This document shows, one piece after another, positions 50,345 to 62,858 of a stretch of DNA of 64,000 nt. The stretch's first letter is position 1, and each line of letters opens with the position of its first letter. Origin of the DNA: Angomonas ambiguus. Lineage: Eukaryota; Euglenozoa; Kinetoplastea; Trypanosomatida; Trypanosomatidae. The notes beneath the pieces are model-generated. The model saw only the letters and a program-made list of their open reading frames with translations. It was not told the DNA's origin and ran no database searches. Location: positions 1-64,000 of the forward strand of contig JADNSB010000028.1 in assembly GCA_019695575.1 (NCBI GenBank). Direction: 5' to 3'. Both the position numbers and the translations under genes were made by a program.

Positions 50345-50850
50345 TTCGATGACGTGGGTCTCTTTATTAATTTTGTTGATTATTATTATTATTACTATCT
50401 CTATTCTATATATATGCATTTGTGTGAGTCTGTGTGAGTCTGCGCTGAAGGCTGTTCTTGCTGTAATATTATTATAATTATTACTATTATTTTCCGTCGT
50501 CTTTATTTTATTTTTTTCTTTGCATTTCTGCAATTATCGTTAGACGCTGACTCTGATTTTGATGTTCTTGTTTCCCCTCTTTCCTTTCCTTTTTTTTTTT
50601 TGTACTCTGCAGTTAGTTGTATTTCTTTTTCGTTCATAGTAGCAAACCTTTTTTTTTATTTTTTTTTTTAGTAGTATAAGTCTCAAGTCTCTTTTGTTCC
50701 TCTTTTTTTTTTTCTCCCCTTTCATTACTCTTTTTTTTAATTAATTTCTAATTTCTAACTTGTAAATCCTAACTAAAAAAAAGTAGACACTTTTTTTTCT
50801 AATCCATTTTTATATTGATATAACTGCAACCAATACAAAATAAATAAATA
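50345..50850. other. Intergenic spacer, 506 bases
   Basis: The spacer is AT-rich with ATT/TAT microsatellite stretches near 50380-50400 and 50465-50495 and T tracts at about 50590, 50650-50670 and 50705-50735. No gene is seen. Confidence 0.5.
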
Positions 50851-53800
50851 ATGCAAAACAAAGCAGAAGAAGCTGTTTTCCCCCAACTCTCCGCCGTCCG
50901 TTACCTCGTCAGTGGCGTGTCCAAGGACACAGTGCAGACCTGCCACTCCGCCCTCGAGAAGATGAGTGAGCGTGAGGCGTGTGTCGGTCGGTTCGCTATA
51001 CAGTGTGCGGTAGGCATGGCGGTGCAGCAGCCCAGCGAGGAGCGTCAGTTACTGGCGAGCAAACTCCTCACCGCCGCCCTTGAGAAGCCCAACGGCCCTA
51101 CCCTGGTGAGTGGAGCCTTGGAGGAATGTGACGAGGAGACCATTAACAGCAACTTCCTCACACAGTGGTTGACGAGCGATTTAAAGCTGACCCCCGCCCA
51201 GCAGCTCCATGTCGCGACGGCATTGACGCTGAGCCCGCGAGAGGCGGTCAAGACGGCCGCTACATCCTTCTTGAATACCCTTCAGCTCCCCAGCAGCGTA
51301 GGGAAGGATAGCGAAGGGGTGGCGCGGTGCACGGGGCTGTTGTTGAGGCAACTGTCGACTCCTGTGAAGTCGTTGGAGGCGCAGCTCGCCGCTCAGTGCT
51401 CCACCGTACTGTACCCTTCCCTTCCAGAGACCCCAGCTCGCTCCGCCGTTCGTCTGTCGGGGGTCCTGAGGGAGCTCGGCACCAACTGCGTCACGACGGC
51501 CTCTGAGGCGAAGGAGTTGTTGAGTATTTTTCCTTCCCCAATGACCGAGAACGACGTAGCGGATGCGTTGGGCTTCTTTGCCTCCCAAGGTACCGCCACC
51601 AGCGACCCTGAGACCTACCACAGCGTGATGAGCGCGGCTGGGAAACAGCCCTCCAAGACCCCTGCGAGTGGGAACTCTTCCATGGTGATTGCCATGCCGC
51701 TGCTCGACGCTCTGAACAGCAGCGCCGAGGGAGACAAGAAGATTCAGTGGGATAACGTATTACGTCTGCTCGATCAACCCGGCGAGGAGCCGTTTCGGAT
51801 TAAAAACATCTCCGTTGTGTTTGACTCGTACCACAAGTTTACGTACAACAATGAATACCCTCAGATTGACATCTTCCTCGGTCGCTGGAGCAATACCCGT
51901 CGCCAGAGAGTGGCGTTGGAGTATATACTGAAGCACCCGGATAAAGTGAACCGTACGGCACTGACGGCCGACGTGCCCCAGGAGCTAGTCCCTGCGACGA
52001 AGCCTGCAGGTATTACAGCCAATGAGCTGGTCTTGTGGCGGTCCTTGGCATTCGTGGAGGCTGCGGTGCATGTCGCCAGTTTGGATCGAGACTTTGACAA
52101 TGACGTACTTCGCCCCACCGCGGAAAAGTTGCCGCATCTGTTTCTCTACTCTCTGTTAATCGGAAACTTTCAGGGCACCATCAAGAACTTTGTGTTGGCG
52201 AAGTATCTGCTACAGACCCACTGTGAAGGGCTGGACCCCATTACCACCCACCTCCTCCCCGCCGCCGAGAAGAAGGGCTGCATGGATCGCGTGATTAGTC
52301 TCTTCTCGGAGTTCACCATCACCAACCCCAGCAAGACGGTGGAGGTGTTGGAGATGGTGTTGAAACATCGCTCCTCCGTGAAACAGTTCCTCAAAGGCAG
52401 TGGCAGCCCTCGGTTGGTGGTCGCGATCGCCATGTGTATGGACGAGGCCGGCGAGCCCAGCGATAAGTGGATTCAACGAGCGTTGGAGGGTAGACTACAC
52501 TTCCGAACAAGCTCCACCGAGAATCGATTCTCCGTAGCCATGAGTATCGTGGAGGTGGCGGAGATGCTCCTCGAGAAACAGCTGTACACCTCCAGTGCCA
52601 ACGCCGCGCTGAACGCTCTGGTTGCATCCCCCATGAAGGACATGCTCCGGAGTGTAATGGACTGCGCCAAGCAGTTACTCTCCGCCTCCAACGCCCTCTT
52701 TCCGGAGGATATTGAGAAACAGGCGACCGAGATGCTGAAAAAGATGTATGCCGACCAGACTACAGCGAATGTGCTGCAGACCATCGCAATACTCTCCAAG
52801 AGTGAAGCCCCTCGTGACAAACAGCTCTATGCTTGTGTTATTGGCATTATTTTTGAAGAGAGTGCGTCCATCTCTGGCTACCCGCAGCGAGCGCTGAGCC
52901 TGTTCGCCGAGCTGTATGGTCAGCTCATCGCCCAGGACCTCTTGCCTCCCTCCCAGCTGCAGCGAGCCTGGGGTCAACTGTTGCCAGCGATCGCCAAGCC
53001 CACCAACGCGCTCGTCGAGGAGTATGGTATTACCGCACTGGAGCAGATCAAAGGTCGTATCGCGGAGTGGCCCCAGTACGGCCGAGGTCTCCGTCACGTC
53101 AAGGACTTGGACTTCAAAGTGCCTGGCATCATGGCGGCTATTAACCGTGGGATCAAGAACGAGGAAAAGGCGGCGAGCGGGGAGACGAGTCAGCCCCCGG
53201 CGATCAAGAGCGAGTCTGTTCCTGTGATGGATCCCGCCATCGTAGCGGCGTCCAAGGCCACCGGGGGTGCGGGGACGACTACTGACAGTGACGCTCGTCT
53301 CCACACCATTGATATCGGTACGTTGGTGTCAAACCGCAACATCACCTCCCCTCCTCGTGTGATTCAGGAGCAGATTAACTTTCTTATCGGCAACACCGAT
53401 CAGCACAACTTGGAGGCGAACGCGAAGGAGCTGTCGCAGTTGTTGAGGGCGGAGTACTACGAATACTTTGCCGACTATTTGGTCGTAAAGCGCGCCTCGC
53501 TGGAGCCCAACTACCACGAACTCTACATTGACCTCGTCAGTCGAATGAACTCGCTAGAGCTGGAAAAGGCGATCCGGGGGGCTACCATTGTCTGTGTCCA
53601 TCGACTCTTCGCCTCGGACAAGATCCGCACGGAGCAGAATGAACGAAAGTTGCTCAAGAATTTGGCGGTGTGGCTAGGGAGCATCACGATCCGAAAGAAT
53701 ATACCGATTTATTCCACCGATCTCAACTTTAGAGATTTGGTGTATCAGGGAATTCGGGAGGGTAAGCTGACGGGGGTGATGTCGTTCATCTCTGCGGTGC

Positions 53801-56800
53801 TCTCGTGCAGCGCCAAGACGACTTTCTTTAGTGTTCCCAACCCCTGGACCATGGCGCAGCTCTGTTTGTTGTTGGATGTGTACACGCTACCCGATATCAA
53901 GACCACGCTGCACTTTGAACTAGAGCTGCTCTGTGAGACGCTTGGTATCACTCTGCAGACGATTCAAGCGTATCGTGTGTCCAGCCCTCACTACGCAAAG
54001 ACCCGGGCGGCCATGATGGAGGTGGTCGCCACCATCGACATAAGCCGCTCTCCCGACTTTGTGATGGGAAGCGGTGGCGGACGTGTCGGGGTACAGAATC
54101 TCCTCAACACTACCCCAATGGGTGGGAATACCAACATTAACATCAACGTCAACAGCAACAACAACAGTAATAACATGAACGTGAACGTGGCGGGGGTGAT
54201 GAACCATCACAACGCCTCCAACGCCTCCTCGCCGCCACCCTCCGCCCGGCAGTTGCAGGCCACAGCACAGCCCTTCATGCCAAAGGAGAAGTCTGTTACG
54301 CCGGTGACCTCCCCAATGCCGCAGGTCGCTGCCCCTCGCGACGGCTTCACGCTCGGGACCATGGAGATCACACGTACCCCGCCGGTGGAGATCCGTGCTT
54401 CCAACGTCCGCGTCGTTCCCGAGCTGGCCAGCCTCCTTGGAGACTCTAAGGATCGATTCTGCTTTGACCTGGCGACGAAGCTAGAGGCGCTGGCGACGGA
54501 GTCGTACAACAAATCAGCGAGTCGGTCCACGTACATTGCCCACTCCACCACCCTCGCGTTAATACGAAAGGACTTTGCCAGACTGACGGATAACGAGTCC
54601 CTAGAGGCGATGATACACGCGGGAGAGTGCATGGTGCGCTCCCTCGCCGCCAATCTGTGTTACTCCTCCGTAAAAGAATTTCTATCCGACTTTATGCATG
54701 CAGTGACCACCCAACTCGTCGATAATTACCCTCCCTTGAAGAATAACACACCAGAAATGGTGAGTCGTATCTGTACGGTGCTGGAAAACTCGAATATTGA
54801 TTTGGTCTTGCGTCGGTTGGAGTACCTCAGCAGCGCGCGTGCCTGTGAGCTGTTAGCGGCCTCGCTGCAGGAGGATATGGCTCTCAAGATGCGCAGTGGA
54901 CCTATCATTCCACCGGATCAACGAAGCGGACCGGCGGCCGATATTATTCAGATGCTAGGTCCTAACCTTGTTCCCACCCAGCGTATGACCCCGCAGCAGC
55001 TGAACGTGTACGCCGAGTACTACAACGTCCTTCCTGCGGTTAACATTTTCGCCTCCTACGCACGATGGGTGGAGGATATAGTGTCGAAGCTCTGTGCCGA
55101 GAAGAAGGGCAATATCACTCTCTCCCTAGAAACCCTAAAAGGAGAGACGGAGACCGACGACGGTAAACGGAACCTCTTTGATCGCATTCAAACCGTGCTG
55201 CACTTCATCAGCCAGGAGTGTGTCCTCAACTTTACCCCAGTCGCCACCAACAAGTTGCTGACCTACGCTGAAACCAACATCAAGGCGATGGAGGAGCGAG
55301 AGAAGTCGATGGACGATAAAGAAAAGTCGAAAGAGGAAAAGGAGAGGGAGATGGAGCGGTACACCATTCTACTGGTTGGTAGCCGGTTTTTGATTGACTT
55401 TTATCTGTTGGTACTGAAGCACTGTGTCGAGTGCGGCGGCGAGGCAGTAAAAGATGAGGTCACGCGCATCTACCTCCGCAACACTGAACTGCGCTTCAGC
55501 CACCCAAGGGTGATGGTGGACATTGTTCGTAAGCTCATCACGATCGACGCGATGAACGTCAAACAGTTTGACATTGCCCTCTCCCAAGTGGTGAGCAAAA
55601 ACGTCCGCTTCACCGGTGACTTTATGGACGCGGTGCTGCGTCAGTATAAAATACTGTCTCAGCAACAACTTTCTCACACGTTTAGCGCCCTCCAAAAGTA
55701 CTCCAACGAGAAAAAGATTTCAAAGTATTCTCAGTACAACCCCCCGGCCCCGGCGGAGGTGCGCACCAAGCCTATGTTTCTCCTTGTCCCAGACTCTGTC
55801 CACCAGCTGGTGCTGCCGTGTTTCCCGGAGAACATCACCGACGAGTTCGCCAGTACGGTGAATATGCTGGTAAAGAAGTGGGTGGATCGGTGTCAGGATC
55901 CCACCTCCCGCTCGAGCTCTATGGAGTTTGTCCAAACGCTTCAGTCCCACAAGATGCTAGACTCGAAGAACTTGCTCAACTTTCTCGGCATGACGGTGCG
56001 GCTGTGCGTGGAGCAGTACGCGACGACGTACTTGGAGCTGGAGAGGAAGTACGAAGGGTCGGTCAAGGACCACACTCTACAGGCGGCTCGACCCGCTGGT
56101 CCTGTGCCGTACCGCGTCCCGTATGACCCCAAGCTGTTCGTCACGTGTGACTCCTTTACCGAGCTGGTGAACGTACTGCTCCGCTGCTGTGGCCTCCGCC
56201 AGGACAAGCCCGGTAGTGCCAACAACGAACGTCAGGCCGAAAATACCCTTCTCCGACGTCTGTTGGATATGACAAAGAATGTGTTCCAGCGCCACTACGA
56301 GGCAACAGTATACCACCGTATTCCCTCCTCGGAGAAACCCCTTCCCAGTGGCACCGCCTACATCCCCGTCTTTCAACAGCAGCCTTACGTCCGTATTATC
56401 AGCAACCTTTTGCTCATGTTGGACCGCGAGCAGAGCGGACTGCGAGACTCTGCCGACTCCACCGTCATCCTCCACGACTTTTTGCTCTCGTTGGCCCCTG
56501 CTCAGTACCCCGCCTTCGCCTTTGGGTGGATGGAACTAGTCGCCCACCGCCTCCTCATCCGCCGCTCTGTGACCACCACTTGGCCCCGCTACGTCCAGCT
56601 CCTTATCGCTGCCTTCAAGTTTATTGAGCTCCTCACGCCAACGCATGACTCCATCTCCAGTAACGGCGTGCTGTTCGTCAAGAGCGTGCTGAAGTTGGTG
56701 CTGATGCTCCTCCACGACTACAGCGAGATGCTGGCGGTGTACTACTTTCCTCTGTGTAACGCGCTCCCTCCTTACTGCGGTCAACTCATCAACTGTGTCA

Positions 56801-57639
56801 TGTCGTCGTTTCCTCAGTCGATGCAGCTGGAGGCCCCCTTCATCAACGTCAAGCCCGACCACCCGATTTTACAAGTTCCCCCGCTGGAGAGTACACTCAA
56901 AGTTCAGAAAGAAGAGATTGAGCGCATCTTCACAGAGGCATCGAAGCACGGTCTGCATGTCCCAGCACTGGTCGATCGCTACATCGCCCTTGACGCGGAA
57001 CCAATCCCCGAGAAGAATATGCAGGAGTTATTGAAAGGCATGGAGGCCCATCACCCCCCACAGAGATCCCTCATAAACGCCATTGTCTTGTATATCGGTC
57101 TTCAACACCTCAACGCGATGACGGATAGGTTGAAGATTGCGGAACTCATCCCGAAATCGAATGCCATGCGACTGTTCCGGTACTTTTGCCAACACAGTAA
57201 CTCCCAGCTGCGGTACATGCTGTTGGTCTCCATTACCCTCCACCTCCGCTTCCACAACATCCAGACCAATTACTTTGCTCAGATTATTTACAATCTCTTC
57301 TTGTCCGATGACTCCATCCCAGAAAAGACACAGGCGATTATAAGGGAGCAAATCGCGCGGACGTTGGTCGAGAAAACCATCATCCACCAACCCCATCCGT
57401 GGGGCGTGATGAACACGTTTGTCAACTTGATGCGCGACCCTCGCTTCGAATTCTGGGACCGAAGTTTTATCACTTCTCCTCACTTTGAGCAAACGTTTGC
57501 CAAATTACGCAAGTCGGTGGATGACACCATCCTTAAAGAACGACAGCAGCAGCAGCAGCAACTTCAACTTCAGCAGCTTCAGCAGCTTCAGCAACAACAA
57601 CAACAACAGCAGCAGCAGCAGCAAGGTGGTCCTCGATAA
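50851..57639 (+). CDS. NOT1: CCR4-NOT complex scaffold NOT1
   Basis: NOT1 is the scaffold of the main deadenylase complex and controls mRNA decay in the cytoplasm. Residues about 818-1060 match the MIF4G domain that binds CAF1 (TSPPRVIQEQINFLI, LEPNYHELYIDLVSRM, NPWTMAQLCLLLDVY). An Asn/Pro linker at about 1095-1150 follows, then the CAF40/CNOT9-binding region (DUF3819) near 1221-1310, with ALIRKDFARLTDNESLE. The NOT1 superhelix is at about 1965-2220, with HPWGVMNTFVNLMRDPRFEFW. The N-terminal 800 residues are helical. The protein ends in a Gln-rich run encoded by CAG/CAA. At 2262 residues it is full length. Confidence 0.95.
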   Translation: MQNKAEEAVFPQLSAVRYLVSGVSKDTVQTCHSALEKMSEREACVGRFAIQCAVGMAVQQPSEERQLLASKLLTAALEKPNGPTLVSGALEECDEETINSNFLTQWLTSDLKLTPAQQLHVATALTLSPREAVKTAATSFLNTLQLPSSVGKDSEGVARCTGLLLRQLSTPVKSLEAQLAAQCSTVLYPSLPETPARSAVRLSGVLRELGTNCVTTASEAKELLSIFPSPMTENDVADALGFFASQGTATSDPETYHSVMSAAGKQPSKTPASGNSSMVIAMPLLDALNSSAEGDKKIQWDNVLRLLDQPGEEPFRIKNISVVFDSYHKFTYNNEYPQIDIFLGRWSNTRRQRVALEYILKHPDKVNRTALTADVPQELVPATKPAGITANELVLWRSLAFVEAAVHVASLDRDFDNDVLRPTAEKLPHLFLYSLLIGNFQGTIKNFVLAKYLLQTHCEGLDPITTHLLPAAEKKGCMDRVISLFSEFTITNPSKTVEVLEMVLKHRSSVKQFLKGSGSPRLVVAIAMCMDEAGEPSDKWIQRALEGRLHFRTSSTENRFSVAMSIVEVAEMLLEKQLYTSSANAALNALVASPMKDMLRSVMDCAKQLLSASNALFPEDIEKQATEMLKKMYADQTTANVLQTIAILSKSEAPRDKQLYACVIGIIFEESASISGYPQRALSLFAELYGQLIAQDLLPPSQLQRAWGQLLPAIAKPTNALVEEYGITALEQIKGRIAEWPQYGRGLRHVKDLDFKVPGIMAAINRGIKNEEKAASGETSQPPAIKSESVPVMDPAIVAASKATGGAGTTTDSDARLHTIDIGTLVSNRNITSPPRVIQEQINFLIGNTDQHNLEANAKELSQLLRAEYYEYFADYLVVKRASLEPNYHELYIDLVSRMNSLELEKAIRGATIVCVHRLFASDKIRTEQNERKLLKNLAVWLGSITIRKNIPIYSTDLNFRDLVYQGIREGKLTGVMSFISAVLSCSAKTTFFSVPNPWTMAQLCLLLDVYTLPDIKTTLHFELELLCETLGITLQTIQAYRVSSPHYAKTRAAMMEVVATIDISRSPDFVMGSGGGRVGVQNLLNTTPMGGNTNININVNSNNNSNNMNVNVAGVMNHHNASNASSPPPSARQLQATAQPFMPKEKSVTPVTSPMPQVAAPRDGFTLGTMEITRTPPVEIRASNVRVVPELASLLGDSKDRFCFDLATKLEALATESYNKSASRSTYIAHSTTLALIRKDFARLTDNESLEAMIHAGECMVRSLAANLCYSSVKEFLSDFMHAVTTQLVDNYPPLKNNTPEMVSRICTVLENSNIDLVLRRLEYLSSARACELLAASLQEDMALKMRSGPIIPPDQRSGPAADIIQMLGPNLVPTQRMTPQQLNVYAEYYNVLPAVNIFASYARWVEDIVSKLCAEKKGNITLSLETLKGETETDDGKRNLFDRIQTVLHFISQECVLNFTPVATNKLLTYAETNIKAMEEREKSMDDKEKSKEEKEREMERYTILLVGSRFLIDFYLLVLKHCVECGGEAVKDEVTRIYLRNTELRFSHPRVMVDIVRKLITIDAMNVKQFDIALSQVVSKNVRFTGDFMDAVLRQYKILSQQQLSHTFSALQKYSNEKKISKYSQYNPPAPAEVRTKPMFLLVPDSVHQLVLPCFPENITDEFASTVNMLVKKWVDRCQDPTSRSSSMEFVQTLQSHKMLDSKNLLNFLGMTVRLCVEQYATTYLELERKYEGSVKDHTLQAARPAGPVPYRVPYDPKLFVTCDSFTELVNVLLRCCGLRQDKPGSANNERQAENTLLRRLLDMTKNVFQRHYEATVYHRIPSSEKPLPSGTAYIPVFQQQPYVRIISNLLLMLDREQSGLRDSADSTVILHDFLLSLAPAQYPAFAFGWMELVAHRLLIRRSVTTTWPRYVQLLIAAFKFIELLTPTHDSISSNGVLFVKSVLKLVLMLLHDYSEMLAVYYFPLCNALPPYCGQLINCVMSSFPQSMQLEAPFINVKPDHPILQVPPLESTLKVQKEEIERIFTEASKHGLHVPALVDRYIALDAEPIPEKNMQELLKGMEAHHPPQRSLINAIVLYIGLQHLNAMTDRLKIAELIPKSNAMRLFRYFCQHSNSQLRYMLLVSITLHLRFHNIQTNYFAQIIYNLFLSDDSIPEKTQAIIREQIARTLVEKTIIHQPHPWGVMNTFVNLMRDPRFEFWDRSFITSPHFEQTFAKLRKSVDDTILKERQQQQQQLQLQQLQQLQQQQQQQQQQQQGGPR

Positions 57640-58094
57640 AAAAGGATAGAGAGAGAGAGAGACAAACATACATACACACACAAACACACGTTGTAACTAA
57701 CATTTTATTATTTTTATTACTATTATTATGATATACAATAGTATTGGGATACCTTGTCAAAAATTAACAAAGGAACAGAGACTTTTTTTTTTTCTATTTT
57801 GATTATATATATATATATATATATTAAGGATTCATTGAGACTATTACTTTTTCTTTTCTACTATAAATAAATAATAAAAATGCTCTATGAGTACCCCAGT
57901 AAAATAAATACCAACAACAATGTTTTTATTTTTATTTTCCCGTTAAACGCTACCTTATTACCCTTCTTGGTCTTTTATTATGATTCATATAGTTAAAAAA
58001 AAAAAAAGAAAAAAAGCAAGAAAAAAAAGAAAAGACTAAGTATTTATCGAAAAATAAACCATTAAATAAATAAATTCGAAAACACTAGACCAAA
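57640..58094. repeat. Intergenic spacer, 455 bases, with microsatellites
   Basis: The spacer holds an (AG)n stretch just after the NOT1 stop, a (CA)n-like stretch at about 57662-57690, a (TA)n run at about 57806-57825 and A-rich tracts near 57996-58035. No gene is seen. Confidence 0.55.
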
Positions 58095-60428
58095 ATGCTA
58101 AAGCTGTTTACCGAGAAGGCGAACCACCAGGCCCTTAAAGCTGTCATCGCCGCCTTCTACGTCCAATACCCTTTAAAGATCACCCTCTCCGGCTCCCACT
58201 CGAAGCCCTTTCTTCAACTTCCCAATATAAAACAGGTCATCTATTCCCCTAACGAAATGGCGCGTATCTTCCTCACCTCTGAGCTGCTGGAGCGGTTTCC
58301 GCTTCCTGCCAAGAAAGACAGCGGCAGTGAAAGTGGAGAGGAGGAGGAGAGAGACTACACACGGCGGGATCGGTATGCGGAGGTGCCGGTGGCCGCCATC
58401 ACGTTGAGCGAGGAGACTTGGCTAGACTGGGAGGCATCGACACTGACGGTCGCGCTCCAACCCCTTTATACGAAGCGACTGGTCACCGACTCAGTGATGG
58501 TGGCCCTTCAACGACTGGACGAGGCTATTTCAGAGAACGGCGGGAAGGGGATTTGTCTGTCGGAGGCGTCGCAGAAAGTTTCCTTCTTGGTGGATGGAGT
58601 GGTTTACTCGGCGCTGCTGCCGGCGCTGTGTGAGGGAGGTCTGCTCCCCGCGCACCAGCGTCAAGAGGTGCCGCACCTTCTGCAGTGGTATAAAGATTTC
58701 GAAACCGTGAATGAGTCGTTGCTGGCGGCGGCGACGGCGGCGCTGAGTGTGCAGGAGCGCAGTGACTTTCTCCGTGTCCCCCGCACCTGGGAGGTCAGTC
58801 CACCACTGAAGAAGACCTTCTTTGCGACGACCCCTATTTACTACGTCAATGCCGCCCCTCACATTGGTCACGTGTACAGCACCCTCATCGTCGATGTGCT
58901 GGGCCGCTATCACCGGACGAAAGGCGAGGACGTGTTCGTGATGACCGGCACCGACGAGCACGGGCAGAAGATCGCAGAGGCGGCCAAGAAGGATGGTAAG
59001 ACACCTATGGAGTTCACCACCGAGGTCGCCAACTCCTTCAAGGAGTGTTTCAAACAAATGGGCTACTCTATGGATTACTTTATCCGTACAACTGACGAAA
59101 CGCACAAGGAGGTGGTGCAGGAGATGTGGCGCCGACTGGAGGCGAAGGGCGACATTTACCTCGGCAAGTACGAAGGATGGTACAGCGTCAGTGACGAGTC
59201 GTTCCTAACTGCGCAGAATGTTACCGATGGATTCGACAAGGATGGTAAGCCGTGTAAGATCAGTCTAGAGAGCGGTCATGTGGTGACCTGGGTGGAGGAG
59301 GAGAATTATATGTTTCGGCTTAGCGCCTTCCGCGACCGACTGCTGGAGTTTTATCACAACAACCCCAACTGCATCGTCCCCGAGTTCCGCCGTCAAGAAG
59401 TGATCCGTACGGTGGAGAAAGGTCTTCATGACTTGTCCATCTCCCGTAAGAAGGAGAGCGTACAAGGGTGGGCGATCCCGGTGCCGGGTAACGAGCAGCA
59501 CTGTATTTATGTCTGGCTGGATGCTCTGTTCAACTACTACACCGTCAGCTGTACGGAGGTGGCCAAGAAGGGGAGCGGGGAGAAGGACAGACTGGTCCCT
59601 CACGAACAGCTCCATCGCTGGCCGGCTGACATTCACTGTGTTGGAAAGGACATTCTAAAGTTTCACGCTATTTACTGGCCCGCGTTTCTCATGTCCGCCG
59701 GTATTCCTTGTGCTACCCGCCTCGTCGCCCATGGATGGTGGACGAAGGACCACAAGAAAATTAGCAAGTCGCTTGGCAACTCGTTCGATCCGGTAGAACG
59801 GGCAGAAAAGTTTGGATTTGACGCGATTAAATACTTTCTTCTTCGGGAGTCCAACTTTGCCGACGATGGCGACTACAGCGATAAGAATATGATAGCGCGG
59901 TTGAACGGAGAGTTGGCGGATACGCTAGGAAACTTGGTGATGCGCTGTATCGCCGTCAAGATCAACACCCAACAGTGCTGGCCGACCCCAGGCGTGTACA
60001 CCGAAGCCGATTTAATTCTTATACAGTCTATCAAAGACCTCGCTGGCACTGCCGACCACTTTTACTGTTTACCCGACATTCAAAAAGCTCTGATTGCCAT
60101 CTTTGACGTCCTACGGGCGATCAATGGGTATGTGACTGAGACAGAGCCGTGGAAGTTGGTAAAGACGGATGTGGAGCGATTGCAAACGGTGTTGTACCTT
60201 ACGATGGAAGGAACACGAATCTGCACTCACTTTCTACAGCCCGTACTGCCAGTAAAGTCGGCGGTGATCCTCGATGCGTTGGGCGTACCGGCGGAGTTGA
60301 GAAAGGGAATTCCAGCGATGCAATTCGGAGCCATGAAACCGGGAGCTAAAATCAATGGGCTGCCGGAGGGGGAGGTGATCTTCCAGAAGATGCAGTACGT
60401 CGAAGAGAAGGAGGCAGCCGCCGCGTAA
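58095..60428 (+). CDS. MARS: Methionyl-tRNA synthetase with N-terminal extension
   Basis: The enzyme charges tRNA-Met. Catalytic sequence begins at about residue 237 with [20 protein letters not shown], containing the HIGH motif; the second signature is KISKS in [13 protein letters not shown]. It is of the bacterial-like type without the zinc-knuckle insertion, as known for trypanosomatid MetRS. The first 230 residues form a helical, GST-C-like extension with an acidic Ser/Glu insertion. Length, 777 residues, is close to the T. brucei enzyme. Anticodon-binding helices follow to the end. Only one MetRS is seen in this window; in trypanosomatids one gene serves both cytosol and mitochondrion. 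Confidence 0.95.
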   Translation: MLKLFTEKANHQALKAVIAAFYVQYPLKITLSGSHSKPFLQLPNIKQVIYSPNEMARIFLTSELLERFPLPAKKDSGSESGEEEERDYTRRDRYAEVPVAAITLSEETWLDWEASTLTVALQPLYTKRLVTDSVMVALQRLDEAISENGGKGICLSEASQKVSFLVDGVVYSALLPALCEGGLLPAHQRQEVPHLLQWYKDFETVNESLLAAATAALSVQERSDFLRVPRTWEVSPPLKKTFFATTPIYYVNAAPHIGHVYSTLIVDVLGRYHRTKGEDVFVMTGTDEHGQKIAEAAKKDGKTPMEFTTEVANSFKECFKQMGYSMDYFIRTTDETHKEVVQEMWRRLEAKGDIYLGKYEGWYSVSDESFLTAQNVTDGFDKDGKPCKISLESGHVVTWVEEENYMFRLSAFRDRLLEFYHNNPNCIVPEFRRQEVIRTVEKGLHDLSISRKKESVQGWAIPVPGNEQHCIYVWLDALFNYYTVSCTEVAKKGSGEKDRLVPHEQLHRWPADIHCVGKDILKFHAIYWPAFLMSAGIPCATRLVAHGWWTKDHKKISKSLGNSFDPVERAEKFGFDAIKYFLLRESNFADDGDYSDKNMIARLNGELADTLGNLVMRCIAVKINTQQCWPTPGVYTEADLILIQSIKDLAGTADHFYCLPDIQKALIAIFDVLRAINGYVTETEPWKLVKTDVERLQTVLYLTMEGTRICTHFLQPVLPVKSAVILDALGVPAELRKGIPAMQFGAMKPGAKINGLPEGEVIFQKMQYVEEKEAAAA

Positions 60429-60740
60429 TTGGTGTCTAATATATATATTTCCCTTTTCATTCTTTCTTTCATTCATTCATTAAATTAATTAATTTATTGA
60501 TTAATTCATTCATTTTAATGAGACTAGAAAGGGAGAGAGGTATGTGTTGGAAGGGGGGTGGGTAGGTGAATGGTATTGTTTTTTTGAACGTGAAAAAACA
60601 AAACTAAACAAAATAAATCAATCAAACAAACAAAAAAACGAAAAACGAAAAAAAATAAAAATAAAAAGGTAACTTCTTCTTTTTCTTTTTTTTTTTGTCA
60701 ATGAGTTTTAAGAATACAGAAAGCGAATCCAAATTTTTAA

Positions 60741-60773
<33 letters not shown>

Positions 60774-60810
60774 TACACTTTACCATAATAATAATAATAA
60801 TGATAAGAAC

Positions 60811-60843
<33 letters not shown>

Positions 60844-61765
60844 CAGATTTTATCTTATTTTTCTAATATTATGAAAATAGGAGCGTTAAAAAGAAGAAGA
60901 AGAAGCGCAGTTGTATTTTTATTTATTTATTTATTTATCCATTTATTACTTATCTGAAAATAATGAATGAAAGTAGTCATTATTATTATTATTAGTATTA
61001 TATTATTACATAATTATGAATACAATAAAAAATTTATTTATCACTGTTTATTTTTGATTCCCTTTTTTTTAATATTTTATTTATTTATAGTCTTTTTGTA
61101 TCACAGTGCCGTACAAAGTTAATATTAAATAAATAAATACATTTTATTTACTATCGCTTTTTTTTTTTTTGGTATCATTCTTTATGTTGACTGTTTTTTT
61201 TTTATTTCTCCTTTGTTTTGTTTTCTTTCTTCATTGTTTTTCCTTTTTTTTTTCTCTCTTTTTCTTTCATTCTTTTCATTTTTGTGTGTGATTTTTAAAG
61301 TTTTTTTCTTTAATAGTATAGTTTTCTTTTTTTTTTCCTTTTCTCTTTTTTTTATTTTCTTTCCCCTTTTTTTTTTTGATCACATCCTTCTTTTTTTATT
61401 AATTATTATTATTCTCTTCTACCTATTTGTTGTTATTTAGTGTTGTCTCTTTTAACATTTAGTATTACTCGTATTATTACATTTATTTATTATTATTATT
61501 ATTATTATTTTTCCCTTTCACATCCTCCCACACTATTACATTTAAAATAGTTTTCAGTGGATAAGAAAAAAATAAAATAATATAATAAAAATAGTGATAA
61601 AAATAAATAAATAAGTACAGTAATTCTTATTTTTTTTCCCCCCTTAACAAGACAACCACTAAACTAAAGCAGCAATAATAATAATAATAATTATTATAAA
61701 AAAAAAGGTATTTTTTTTTCTTATAAAGAATAAATAAATAAATTTATAATAATAATAATAATAAA
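60429..61765. repeat. AT-rich microsatellite spacer of 1.3 kb
   Basis: No gene is found. The stretch holds (ATTC)n/(TTAA)-like repeats at about 60465-60515, (TA)n at about 60739-60774, (AAT)n at about 60785-60842, (ATTT)n at about 60918-60938, T-rich DNA at 61150-61400 and (ATT)n at about 61485-61510. A 75-codon frame (61213-61440) is a T-tract artefact. It is the second-longest spacer of the second array. Confidence 0.7.
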
Positions 61766-62827
61766 ATGCCTCCCAAGGTTCGAACTACTCCTCTTCACCA
61801 GTACAATAACAACAACAACAATAATAATAATAATAATAGACCCAATAGTAATACTTCTCCTCAACCACCAGCAGCTGGCGGTGGCAGTGACAACAACAAT
61901 AATAATAATAATAATAATAATAATTCCACTTCTCGAAGCGAGACCGCTTCCCCCTATCCACCTTCTCAACAGCAGCAGCAACAGCAACAAGCTCCTCCAC
62001 CTCATTACTCCAAGTCTATGATGAATAATACTAATAATAATAGTAATAATAATAATAATAATAATATGAGAAATATGCCTCCTCATCAACAGCAGCAGCA
62101 ACAGCAACAACCACCGCCACAAGGAATGGGCAATAATAATAATAATAATAATAATAATAGTTATTACGGTTATAATAATAATAATAATAATAATTCGAAT
62201 TATAACCCCAATAACCGAAGCGGTAGCAGCGGTGCTGTCCCTCCTTCTCCAGGCCCTCGAGGTGATTACTACAATGATAATAATAATAGCAATAATAATA
62301 ATAATAATTACTATAATAATAATAATAATAATCCCTACAACAACAGCAACAATCCTAATAATAATAATAGTCGCCGAAACAGTTCCAACAATACTTACAA
62401 AGGAAACAACGCAATGAGTAATAATAATAATAATAATAATAATAATAGTATGCCTCGTCATGGATATAATAATAATAACTACAACAATAACTACAATAAT
62501 AACAATAATAGTTATAATAATAGTGGTACTAATTACTATGGAAATGCTAATAATAATAATAATAACGTACCTCCAACGTCATCCCCGCCTTCCGCCGCCG
62601 CTGGTGGTGGTGGATACGGCGAACAGCCGGCGGTAGATAATAATAATAATTACTATAATAATAATAATAATAGCTCCGCTCACCGTGGGGCTCCTCCAGT
62701 CGGCGGCTATCCTCCGTCACTCCACCAGCATCATCATCATCAGAATAGCAACGCTGCTGCTGGTGTACCGCCTCCTAATAATAATAATTACAACTATCAA
62801 AACTCTCCTCATCCTCAGCCCATCCAA

Positions 62828-62858
<31 letters not shown>

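Noticed and set aside
61779-61790. GGTTCGAAC-like string resembling a tRNA B box
   Set aside because: There is no matching acceptor stem or A box and it lies inside the coding start of the Asn-rich gene.
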